Shown here: in pieces, positions 7,842 through 15,179 of the stretch
Layout: every line of letters begins with the position of its first letter
How positions within the stretch are numbered: position 1 is the first letter of the stretch
From: an uncultured Pseudomonadota bacterium
GTDB lineage: Bacteria; Pseudomonadota; Gammaproteobacteria; Methylococcales; Methylomonadaceae
DNA: 47,921 nucleotides
Reading direction: 5' to 3'
NCBI GenBank assembly: GCA_903876445.1
Contig: CAIQZX010000007.1
Location: forward strand, 1 to 47,921
Position numbers and translations under genes: made by a program
The notes under the pieces: generated by a model
Told to the model about the DNA's origin: nothing
The model's database searches: none
The model's input: only the letters and a program-made list of their open reading frames with translations

Positions 7842-10800
7842 TTATTTCGCGCTAAATACAGGGAAATCGATTTCTTTCACGACATCGCAATCGGCATGAA
7901 AACATGGTGCAGGTGTTGCCGTTGTATTTGATAAATCGGAAATAAGACGTTTAATTTCGTAATTTGATTTATCGACCACACAGGTTTTATCCAACACGTC
8001 ACACGCCGATGTAATGACGATATATGAACGAGTCGAATTAGTAGGCAATGAAAAACCGAACACGCCACTATCTCCAACTTTACCAGTTCCACAGTCACTG
8101 CCGTTAATTATGTGCGAATCAACAAATTTTTTTGAATTATCATAAATCGATAATATCCAATCGTTAGCAAAACGGGTTGATGAAGGACAACTAAACGTGA
8201 AATTCACCGCTGCTTTTGAACCGGTATCAACATAATAAGCCTGAACATCTGTTGCCGTTTTAAGTTGATTTGTCTGAGATGCGCCAATGTTTTTAGACGC
8301 AGATAACGTTGCAAGAATCGGATCAATAACTGGCGCGACAAATGGCGCGACAAATGGCAAAATTTCGGGAAAATTACTATACGTTATTGTGCCTGTTTTT
8401 GTGTTGTTGATCGTAAATACATCTTTCGTTTCACAATGAAAATCACCGATATTAACTTTAATTGGAATCACAACTTCATTTGCAGAATGATCAGAATTTA
8501 AACTTTCTAAATCTAATTTTGAACCTGTTATCGTTACTTTCGATTTAGCGGTTCCACAATCACCAAGCGTTATTTTTACGCTATCTTTTGCTATTGAAGT
8601 GGTATCGCTAATTTCAGAAGAATCCGCAACTGACCCAATAATTGCATTTTTTGTAGATAATTCTGGCGTTAAAATTCGACACGCCGTACTACCAATTTGC
8701 ACGTTAATCGGTAATTTTGAAAGTTTTGCCGCTTCAGCCAAATCTACATTTTCAGCTTGGACTGAAATCACGGCATTATTATTCAAACCACAGTTGGTTA
8801 ATTTTAGATTTGCTGTCGTGGCATCAATTTTTTTAGTGGCTAATTTTCCAGAATAAACTTTGTTTACGTCACGCAAAATACTGTATTCAGATGTATCTAC
8901 AACACAATCTTTTTTGGTCGATGAGACACACGCTGATTCCACTGACAAATAAAAACGCGGTGAGCCTTTTGGTAATTTAAAACTGTAACCGCCTTTATCA
9001 CCAATAAAACTTGAACCACAAGTGCTACCATTGATAATTGTTGAATTAACTAAACCATTCGCATCATTGAAAATGCTTAATTTCCAATCATTCGTTTGAC
9101 GTGCCGCCATCGCCGAACAAGCAAAAACTAATGGAACATCCGCTGTAACATCGGTTTCGACAACGTAAATATCATTGTCCGTTAACGAACTGATTTGTCC
9201 CGAGCTTTCTAAACCTAAATTCTTTTGGGGTTGCGATGAAATATCCTCAATCCTTTTCATTTCGTTATCTGGATTATCTTTAATTGTATAAATACCTGCG
9301 TTGTAATTATTTTTACACGCTAAATCAAAACGTTTACTGAAATTTTCAGCGGTGTTTGTAGCAATCGCATTATCACTGACAGTTTTATTTAAAAATATAA
9401 CTGCGTCATCGACCGCTTTTAACGCTTCAGTTAATTTATCGCCGGCTAATTTATCCTCTGATTTTGCATTATCAACATCTCGTTGATATTTATCTGTAGT
9501 TAATTTTTCTTTATCTGCGGCTTGTTTTGTAGTGATTGCAGCATCTCTAATTGCTTTAGCCGCATTTAAGGCAATTTCTGATTTTGAATCAACAACTTCA
9601 GCATCGATTTTATCCGCTGCGGCTTTATCTGCGGCACTTTGAGCATCAGAATAGGTTTTGCTTGCCGCATCTTTTTCGGTTTGAGCGGTTTTTTGTGCTG
9701 TCTGCGCGACATCTAATTTTGCTTGTGCATCCGCTTTTTTATCAGCAGTCGCTTTATCAACAACATTGTGTGCCGTTGTTAAATCTATCACGGCATTTGT
9801 TAAATTTTCTGTCGCCGTATCTAGCTTATTTTTTGCGGTTGTCGCCGCTTTATCCGCTGTCGTTTTTTCTTTTGTTGCGAGTCGTAAATTATCTGCCGCA
9901 TCTTTTCTTGCGGTCGATGCGGTGGAAAAATCCGCCTCTGCATTCGTCAATGTTTTAGCTGCATTTGTTACGGCTAACTCTTTTTCTGCAATTTCACTTA
10001 TTTTTGATTTGTAAGTGGTGTCGCTCACTAAAAATTGCCCATAAGTGTAAATCGAATAACGCATTGCAAAACCGGCAATGCTAATTGCTTTAGATGTCGA
10101 AAGTGCAGCGGTGATATTTGTCGCTGGCGTTAAAGTTGATGAAGCTGAATTTACAACATCATTCGTTAATGCAAGCGCGTCCGAAAGTTTTTGAATGTTC
10201 GCATTTGAGTTAATCACAGCAAAACTGGCAGCACTTAATGATTCGTTTGCTTTATCGATGGAGGTTTGCGCGTTAAGAATTTCTGTTTTCGCAATATCGA
10301 TTTCTTTTTGTGTCGTGAGCGCAGCAGTGATGAATTTATTTACACTAACAATCGTTTTTGTGGGATCTTTCGGATCCGTAATGGTGTTATAAATCGGGGC
10401 TTGGCAATCGGATACAACCGAAATATAGTAATTAGGACTATCTAAACTTGGAAATCTGAAACTGAAAGGTTGTTGAGATTTTTCGTCAATCATGCAATCA
10501 GACGGTGAAACGGGATACGTTTCTTGTAATTCGCCATTTGCATCGTGAATACCTAAAAACCAACCTGTTGTAGCGGAAACACGGCTGTTACAAGTAAATG
10601 AAAGCACAATTTCTTCGCGTCTAACTTCAGTGCCAGCCTTGTTTAAAGGATTTAATTTCTCATCCGCTGCACTATACTTTACGCATTGTTTTTTATTATC
10701 TTTGAGGCAAGAATCAATTGAGAAGAAATCGACATCACTAGCGCGATTGAGTTTTCCGACATTTTCTGTGCTGAGTTTATTAGCCAGTTTAGAATCGTTA

Positions 10801-10880
10801 TTTGATTCGACTTCAATTGCCAAAGCGGGTTTCGCTAAAATCAGCAAAATAGCTGCTGACAATATCTTTTTATCGTCCAT
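7842..10880 (-). CDS. Exported Cys-rich protein with long coiled coil, larger paralogue
   Basis: Function unknown. The 1012-residue protein is a paralogue of the 689-aa neighbour, with the same order: signal peptide (cut near Ala21), PPC-like domain 1, PPC-like domain 2 (about 555-670), four-cysteine beta-domain (about 680-830, ending in IGDFHCE), PPC-like domain 3 (about 865-980) and a PCFHADC tail. The difference is an Ala/Lys/Asp/Thr-rich heptad region, about residues 190-515, with almost no aromatic or proline residues, predicted to be coiled coil. It lies between Cys159 and Cys522, the residues equivalent to the closely spaced final cysteine pair of the other domains. A short hydrophobic stretch near 265-285 could be the hairpin turn or a membrane contact. 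The 20 mature cysteines are an even number. It is the first gene of the cluster with dsbB and priA. Confidence 0.72.
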   Translation of the reverse strand: MDDKKILSAAILLILAKPALAIEVESNNDSKLANKLSTENVGKLNRASDVDFFSIDSCLKDNKKQCVKYSAADEKLNPLNKAGTEVRREEIVLSFTCNSRVSATTGWFLGIHDANGELQETYPVSPSDCMIDEKSQQPFSFRFPSLDSPNYYISVVSDCQAPIYNTITDPKDPTKTIVSVNKFITAALTTQKEIDIAKTEILNAQTSIDKANESLSAASFAVINSNANIQKLSDALALTNDVVNSASSTLTPATNITAALSTSKAISIAGFAMRYSIYTYGQFLVSDTTYKSKISEIAEKELAVTNAAKTLTNAEADFSTASTARKDAADNLRLATKEKTTADKAATTAKNKLDTATENLTNAVIDLTTAHNVVDKATADKKADAQAKLDVAQTAQKTAQTEKDAASKTYSDAQSAADKAAADKIDAEVVDSKSEIALNAAKAIRDAAITTKQAADKEKLTTDKYQRDVDNAKSEDKLAGDKLTEALKAVDDAVIFLNKTVSDNAIATNTAENFSKRFDLACKNNYNAGIYTIKDNPDNEMKRIEDISSQPQKNLGLESSGQISSLTDNDIYVVETDVTADVPLVFACSAMAARQTNDWKLSIFNDANGLVNSTIINGSTCGSSFIGDKGGYSFKLPKGSPRFYLSVESACVSSTKKDCVVDTSEYSILRDVNKVYSGKLATKKIDATTANLKLTNCGLNNNAVISVQAENVDLAEAAKLSKLPINVQIGSTACRILTPELSTKNAIIGSVADSSEISDTTSIAKDSVKITLGDCGTAKSKVTITGSKLDLESLNSDHSANEVVIPIKVNIGDFHCETKDVFTINNTKTGTITYSNFPEILPFVAPFVAPVIDPILATLSASKNIGASQTNQLKTATDVQAYYVDTGSKAAVNFTFSCPSSTRFANDWILSIYDNSKKFVDSHIINGSDCGTGKVGDSGVFGFSLPTNSTRSYIVITSACDVLDKTCVVDKSNYEIKRLISDLSNTTATPAPCFHADCDVVKEIDFPVFSAK
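8331..8354 (-). repeat. Two perfect 12-bp tandem copies inside the larger paralogue
   Basis: TGGCGCGACAAA occurs twice head to tail at 8331-8342 and 8343-8354, followed by a partial third copy. On the coding strand it encodes a repeated PFVA unit in the linker between the four-cysteine domain and PPC-like domain 3. The 12-bp unit keeps frame, so copy number can change without breaking the protein. Confidence 0.85.
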
Positions 10881-10918
10881 AAATACGTTAATAATTTTTA
10901 TTTAGAATTTCTTTCTTA

Positions 10919-10945
10919 TGCGGACAACTTTAGAAACTGCCCGCA
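10919..10945 (-). other. Hairpin between hinT and the Cys-rich cluster
   Basis: Arms TGCGGACA (10919-10926) and TGCCCGCA (10938-10945) form an 8-bp stem with one G-U pair and an 11-nt loop. There is no T-run on either side, so it is a weak terminator at best. It may separate the dnaX-ybaB-hinT transcript from the downstream cluster or act as a processing site. The rest of the 87-base gap is AT-rich. Confidence 0.35.
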
Positions 10946-10967
10946 CAAAAGTTGCATTTTTAATTGT

Positions 10968-11306
10968 TCAACCCGCTGGCCACAACATTTGTCGCCCTGC
11001 CAATAAATGAATATGTAAATGATAAACCGCCTGTCCACCCTGTTCGTTACAATTGATAACAGTGCGATAACCGGTTTCAGAAAAACCCAAATTTTTCGCT
11101 AATTGTGCAGCAGTTTGCATTAACTTCCCCAATAAAGAAGCGTCGTCAGCGTCATTTAACGTTGAAATATGCCGCTTAGGAATAATCAAAATATGAGTGG
11201 GTGCCTGTGGTTGTATGTCATTAAATGCCAAAACATCATCATCTTCAAAAACAACGCTTGGCGTAATTTCACCGGCTGCCATTTTACAAAACAAACAATC
11301 GCTCAT
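10968..11306 (-). CDS. hinT: HIT-family purine nucleoside phosphoramidase (HinT-like)
   Basis: A 112-residue cytosolic histidine-triad hydrolase that cleaves AMP-lysine-type phosphoramidates. The catalytic triad H96-L-H98-I-H100 is followed by LLAGR. An N-terminal Cys4...Cys7 pair (SDCLFC) matches the zinc-binding branch of the family. The conserved strand HILIIPKRHI is present at about 38-47, and length is normal. It lies 11 bases downstream of the ybaB stop on the same strand, in the position where many gammaproteobacteria carry recR. Confidence 0.9.
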   Translation of the reverse strand: MSDCLFCKMAAGEITPSVVFEDDDVLAFNDIQPQAPTHILIIPKRHISTLNDADDASLLGKLMQTAAQLAKNLGFSETGYRTVINCNEQGGQAVYHLHIHLLAGRQMLWPAG

Positions 11307-11317
11307 TTTTACTCCGA

Positions 11318-11641
11318 TTAAAACGGTAAACTAAAACCAGCAGGTAATGGCATCCCAGCAGTAACACTCGACATTTTTTCTTTCTTCATTTTATCGGCTT
11401 TGTGAACAGCATCGTTAATTGCCGCCGCGACTAAATCTTCCAACATATCTCTATCTTCACCCACTAATGACGGATCAATGGTTACTTTTCGCGCTTCACG
11501 TTTTCCAGTCATTACAATACTTACTAAACCGCCACCAGACTCACCAGTGACTTGCATTAACGCTAATTCGTCTTGAACGGCTTTTAAATCTTCCTGCATT
11601 TTTTGAGCTTGTTGCATCAAATTACCTAATGCGTTTTTCAT
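11318..11641 (-). CDS. ybaB: YbaB/EbfC nucleoid-associated protein
   Basis: A 107-residue DNA-binding protein of the YbaB/EbfC family, which binds DNA as a dimer and helps organise the nucleoid. The N-terminal methionine/glutamine-rich helix (NLMQQAQKMQEDL) and the conserved core with the VTIDPSLV strand and DLVAAAINDA helix are clear. Size is typical. It follows dnaX by 141 bases, the standard dnaX-ybaB order, and precedes hinT by 11 bases. An in-frame purine-rich ribosome site (GAGAGGATAAA on the coding strand) supports the start. Confidence 0.92.
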   Translation of the reverse strand: MKNALGNLMQQAQKMQEDLKAVQDELALMQVTGESGGGLVSIVMTGKREARKVTIDPSLVGEDRDMLEDLVAAAINDAVHKADKMKKEKMSSVTAGMPLPAGFSLPF

Positions 11642-11691
11642 TCGTTTTTATCCTCTCTTTGAACGCTATGTTTGTATAAAAAATTTTAAAT

Positions 11692-11755
11692 CGTTTGTCG
11701 TTAACTTATTCAATCACTTTTTATAAATAAGTTTTTGATAAATTTCCGACAAACG
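11692..11755 (-). repeat. Nested inverted repeats in the dnaX-ybaB gap
   Basis: An outer perfect 9-bp inverted repeat, CGTTTGTCG (11692-11700) with CGACAAACG (11747-11755), encloses an inner perfect 8-bp inverted repeat, AACTTATT (11703-11710) with AATAAGTT (11726-11733). The centre is AT-rich. As RNA this would be a two-tier stem-loop just after dnaX and about 50 bases before ybaB. It could be an operator, a processing site or a partial terminator. No coding frame explains it. Confidence 0.55.
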
Positions 11756-11782
11756 GTTAGTTTTTGAACTTCCTAAAAATCT

Positions 11783-13348
11783 CTAAATCGGTTGTATCGA
11801 TTCAGGTAAAACTTGCGCGTCGAAATGCGTTTTCATGTATTCCACATTAGGATCTTGATGAATCGCTTCAACGGCAGCTTGTTGACGATTTTCCTGCGCG
11901 TGTATAAATTGTTGCGCCGGTGTTTGTGTCATTAACGGTTTAACATCAACACGAAGTTTTAGTGGTTTATTTAACAGTTCCTGCAACATTTTTTCCAGCT
12001 TTGCTAACGAATCTCGATCAAGCAAACTTTCATATTCAGACGCTAAATTCAATTGGCACTTCGTTTCATCTAAAAACACTAACGCACAATTACTGGCAAA
12101 CTGTTTTGTCATTCCATTTTTCATTCGTGAAACAATCGTTTCCCAGCTATCGGTAATAAGTGTTTTTTCTAAAATTGGTGCCGCTGCCACCGCCTCTATT
12201 TGAGGGCGAACTTCTGGAATTGGCGCAGGCGTTTGATTCGGTGAAGAAGCCGTCATATTTTCAAATTTTACGGGTCTAAATGTCAGCATTCGTAACATGA
12301 CCATTTCAAAACCGCTGCGTGGATCCGGCGCAAGTTCTAAATCTTTTTGCCCCAGCAAACCAATTTGATAATAAAGCTGTACATCTTCAGGCGATATTAT
12401 TTTTGCCAACTGCGCGACAAATTCAACATTCAAATCATGCACAATCATGGTTGGAACGTGCTGAACCAACGCGATACGATGCAAAAATTGCAAAAGCTGT
12501 TGTAATAAATCGCTGAAATCAGGACTAATCTGACTTAACTCATCTATATGATTCAAAATCGCTGGTGCGTCGGCATTTGCCAAAGCTAGTAAAATTGATT
12601 CAACCGGTTGTTGTGCAATCGACCCTAGCATTGCCTGAACGTCTGCAAGCATAACTTGTCCATTACCATAAACAATGGCTTGATCAAGCAAACTCAATCC
12701 ATCACGCATACTGCCGTCGGCAGCATGAGAAATCAGCTTTAGCGCGTCACCTTCAAAAGGAATGTTTTCTTTACCCAAAATAAAACCCATTTGGATAAAA
12801 ATTTCGCTAGGCTGCAAACGTTTCAAATTGAATTGCAAACAACGTGATAAAACTGTAACCGGTATTTTTTGCGGGTCAGTTGTTGCAAGTAAAAATTTTA
12901 CATGCGGTGGAGGTTCTTCGAGGGTTTTAAGCAAGGCATTAAAACTATGCCCTGACAACATGTGAACCTCGTCGATTAAATAAACTTTGTATCGCCCTTG
13001 ATTTGGCGCATATTGCGCGTTATCAAGTAAATCGCGGGTATCTTCGACTTTCGTCCGCGAAGCGGCATCGACTTCAATCAAATCTAAAAAACGACCTTCG
13101 TCTACCGCACGGCAAATATCACATTGACCGCAGGGATTGAAATCTTGCAAATTCTCACAGTTCATAGCTTTCGCTAAAATTCGCGCGAGCGTTGTTTTTC
13201 CTACGCCGCGAGTACCTGTAAATAAATAGGCTTGATGAAGACGATTGTGTTTTAAAGCGTTGGTGAGCGATGTAATAACGTGGGTTTGTCCGACAACTTC
13301 TGTGAAATTATGCGGTCGCCACTTTCTAGCAAGCACCTGATAATTCAT
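11783..13348 (-). CDS. dnaX: DNA polymerase III subunits gamma/tau (DnaX)
   Basis: The AAA+ clamp-loader subunit of DNA polymerase III. The 521-residue protein begins MNYQVLARKWRP, the standard DnaX start. It has the Walker A GTRGVGKTTLA, the four-cysteine zinc module (C...CGQC..C), Walker B DEVHMLSGHSFNALLKTLEEPP and sensor 1 LLATTDPQKIP, then the domain III lid and a shorter C-terminal tau-like part. It is shorter than E. coli tau (643) but longer than gamma (431). The frame is open to codons near 13411, but ATG 13348 is preferred: the upstream in-frame ATG at 13390 lies inside the SRP RNA gene, and homology begins at 13348. I found no clear A-AAA-AAG frameshift site in the right frame. Confidence 0.93.
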   Translation of the reverse strand: MNYQVLARKWRPHNFTEVVGQTHVITSLTNALKHNRLHQAYLFTGTRGVGKTTLARILAKAMNCENLQDFNPCGQCDICRAVDEGRFLDLIEVDAASRTKVEDTRDLLDNAQYAPNQGRYKVYLIDEVHMLSGHSFNALLKTLEEPPPHVKFLLATTDPQKIPVTVLSRCLQFNLKRLQPSEIFIQMGFILGKENIPFEGDALKLISHAADGSMRDGLSLLDQAIVYGNGQVMLADVQAMLGSIAQQPVESILLALANADAPAILNHIDELSQISPDFSDLLQQLLQFLHRIALVQHVPTMIVHDLNVEFVAQLAKIISPEDVQLYYQIGLLGQKDLELAPDPRSGFEMVMLRMLTFRPVKFENMTASSPNQTPAPIPEVRPQIEAVAAAPILEKTLITDSWETIVSRMKNGMTKQFASNCALVFLDETKCQLNLASEYESLLDRDSLAKLEKMLQELLNKPLKLRVDVKPLMTQTPAQQFIHAQENRQQAAVEAIHQDPNVEYMKTHFDAQVLPESIQPI

Positions 13349-13381
13349 GACGGGATATTTTAGAATTGGAGAGGAATTGGT

Positions 13382-13491
13382 GGTAGTCATACAAGCTACA
13401 TCTCGGCACACGAATCTGCTGTTACCGTTGCTTACTTCCGTACCTGGCGGAGTTCACAGCGTATCGTTGCGAGAGAACCAATACAACTACC
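13382..13491 (-). ncRNA. ffs: Signal recognition particle 4.5S RNA
   Basis: The minus strand contains the bacterial small SRP RNA, which pairs with Ffh to target membrane proteins. The 5' part matches the E. coli stem (TTGGTTCTCTCGCAACG), the conserved apical loop reads GGTACGGAAGTAAGCA, and the 3' part reads GTGTGCCGAGATGTAGC, all in the right order. The closing helix is visible as GGTAGT at the 5' end (13486-13491 on plus) pairing with ACTACC at the 3' end (13382-13387). That gives about 110 nt, the usual size. It lies 33 bases upstream of the dnaX start on the same strand, so the two may share a promoter. Confidence 0.93.
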
Positions 13492-13500
13492 ATAATGCTG

Positions 13501-13515
13501 TCAGCCACTGGCTGA
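13501..13515 (-). promoter_or_regulatory. 15-bp palindrome upstream of ffs
   Basis: TCAGCCA-C-TGGCTGA is a perfect inverted repeat with 7-bp arms around one base. It lies just 5' of the 4.5S RNA and between it and a possible promoter. It may be an operator, or a stem in the SRP RNA precursor used in 5' processing. It has no T-tract and is too tight to be a normal terminator. Confidence 0.4.
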
Positions 13516-13525
13516 AGACGGCGTA

Positions 13526-13553
13526 TTATTATCTAAAAATGACACGATGACAA
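13526..13553 (-). promoter_or_regulatory. Candidate sigma-70 promoter for ffs-dnaX
   Basis: On the minus strand a -35-like TTGTCA (13548-13553 on plus) is followed, after 16 bases, by a -10-like TAATAA (13526-13531). Transcription would start some 25-30 bases upstream of the 4.5S RNA. The call rests on motif match and position only. Confidence 0.35.
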
Positions 13554-13592
13554 CAGAATTTGCAATTTTTATTATTTTTACAGTCAAACACT

Positions 13593-15179
13593 TCATTTTT
13601 CAGTCACTAACATTCGACCTAACGTGCTATTTTTATCTATCTCGACCGGCGTTTTCGTTATCGATTCGCATAACGCGAGCAATGTTTTTGCATTTTGTAA
13701 TTGTGTTATTCGTTGTTTTTGGAATTCATCAATTACAGCACTAACTTCGTGATTTAAACTTGCTAAACTTTGCGAAACACCTTTATTTAAACCCCGTAAA
13801 GCACATTTTTCGAGTGATGGTTGGCATTTTTTTAAAATAAAAAATGGTATTAACCACGATAAAATACAGACTAATGTACTGTGAATCGCAAAATCTATAC
13901 TCAAATAATGTTCGTGCGTTTGATTGCTTTCGTAATAACCATTAAAAACTTGAAAACCCACCCAACTCATTGCAGTTAACGGAAATATAATTTCAGCAAC
14001 GGCGGCGAATTTTAAAAATGAACGTTGCACTAAATTTCCACGTTGCGCGAGAGCTTGACGAGTCTGAAGTTCAACTTGTGAATTAAACTGTTTTTGCGCT
14101 TTTTCTCGCAATTGTAAAAGTTGTATTTCTAACGGCACAATCGGTAAATTCAATGTTTGCGCGTCGATTACCATTGTATTTAGCGCATCATTAAAACGAT
14201 TTTGCGCCCAATCATCCCAAAGAAAATTTTTCCCCTCTTTATTTTCAAACGGCAAAAGTTGAGCAAAATTTTCTGCTAAAGGTTGAAATCGCCATTTAAA
14301 ACCTTGTTGTAATTGATGTTCAGTATGATTCCAATTTTTCAGCCAATGCCCGCGCAGTTTTTTTAACGCAATTTCATTTCCGAACTGTAATAAATAATCT
14401 TGCATTTGATTCTGTAAAGCACGAAAACGAATATGATGCCCGCGTTTTTCCAATTGCTCTATTGTTTTTTGGGTTGCAAGTGACGTTAATGTTTCGGATA
14501 AATCGTTAAATTCGTCATTCTCGATAGATGTTACGCAACTTGTTTTAAAAATAAGCGGCGCATTAAAGATAAGCTTTACTTGTTTTTCGAAATCATCGGC
14601 TTGTTCAATTTGCCCAATATCCCACTGATTCATAACAAATAACCAAGCGTGTGTTCCCGCCTCGGAAAGTAATAATTGCCATGCTTTTTCATCCCGATAA
14701 CGTTCCGGACTCACCACATAAATCAACACATCAATATGTGGCAAACAATTTAATACTAATTCTTTGTTGCGCTCATTTGTACTATCAAAATCCGGCATAT
14801 CAATCCAGATAACATTTTTCTGTACTTCATTATCATGACTTTCAACATGAATATCTGTTAAAGGAAAAGTTGGTAACGTCACGTCACGATGATGAAAAAG
14901 CGTCACTTCTTTTGAAGTTGGACGCGCTACGCCTGATTTTGCAATCGGTTTACCTGCTAATCGATTTAATAACGAACTTTTACCAACGCCGGTTCCGCCC
15001 ATAAAAGCAACGATTAACGGACGTGCGGAAATTAAATTTACCCAACCTTCCTCGAAAAATAGATTTTTTTCGCCTGCGGTAAAAATGGGAATGGGGGAAT
15101 TTTTTAACCAACCTAATTCGTGAGCTTGTTGCGCCCAATCTTCAATATGCTGTGATAATTCAGAGTAATCGTAAGCCAT
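13593..15179 (-). CDS. Dynamin-like GTPase, downstream member of a tandem pair
   Basis: A 528-residue large GTPase. The G1 loop GGTGVGKSS is at residues 61-69, followed by a switch threonine in RPTSKEVT, G3 as DMPDFDS (127-133) and G4 as NQWD (184-187). The C-terminal half is helical and holds two hydrophobic stretches (around FAAVAEIIFPLTAMSWVGF and LVCILSWLIPFFIL), a membrane-binding layout seen in bacterial dynamin-like proteins. Start ATG 15179 begins the sequence that looks conserved; an upstream ATG at 15236 lies deep inside the neighbouring gene. It overlaps the upstream GTPase by 20 bases, so the two products are probably made together. Exact function is unknown; membrane remodelling or division-related work is inferred from fold. 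Confidence 0.7.
   Translation of the reverse strand: MAYDYSELSQHIEDWAQQAHELGWLKNSPIPIFTAGEKNLFFEEGWVNLISARPLIVAFMGGTGVGKSSLLNRLAGKPIAKSGVARPTSKEVTLFHHRDVTLPTFPLTDIHVESHDNEVQKNVIWIDMPDFDSTNERNKELVLNCLPHIDVLIYVVSPERYRDEKAWQLLLSEAGTHAWLFVMNQWDIGQIEQADDFEKQVKLIFNAPLIFKTSCVTSIENDEFNDLSETLTSLATQKTIEQLEKRGHHIRFRALQNQMQDYLLQFGNEIALKKLRGHWLKNWNHTEHQLQQGFKWRFQPLAENFAQLLPFENKEGKNFLWDDWAQNRFNDALNTMVIDAQTLNLPIVPLEIQLLQLREKAQKQFNSQVELQTRQALAQRGNLVQRSFLKFAAVAEIIFPLTAMSWVGFQVFNGYYESNQTHEHYLSIDFAIHSTLVCILSWLIPFFILKKCQPSLEKCALRGLNKGVSQSLASLNHEVSAVIDEFQKQRITQLQNAKTLLALCESITKTPVEIDKNSTLGRMLVTEK

Noticed and set aside
9584-9958. 124-codon plus-strand frame opposite the coiled coil
   Set aside because: The Ala/Lys/Thr-rich coil on the minus strand uses few codons whose reverse complement is a stop, so long antisense frames arise by composition. 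The translation is leucine/histidine/arginine-rich with no ribosome site.
11783-13348. Programmed frameshift site in dnaX
   Set aside because: An A-rich run occurs near 12165 (GAA AAA ACA in frame), but the slippery heptamer is not in the phase needed for a -1 shift, and no following stem is evident.
13382-13411. Upstream start of dnaX at 13411 or 13390
   Set aside because: These codons lie in or against the 3' arm of the 4.5S RNA, and DnaX similarity begins at MNYQVLARKWRP (13348).
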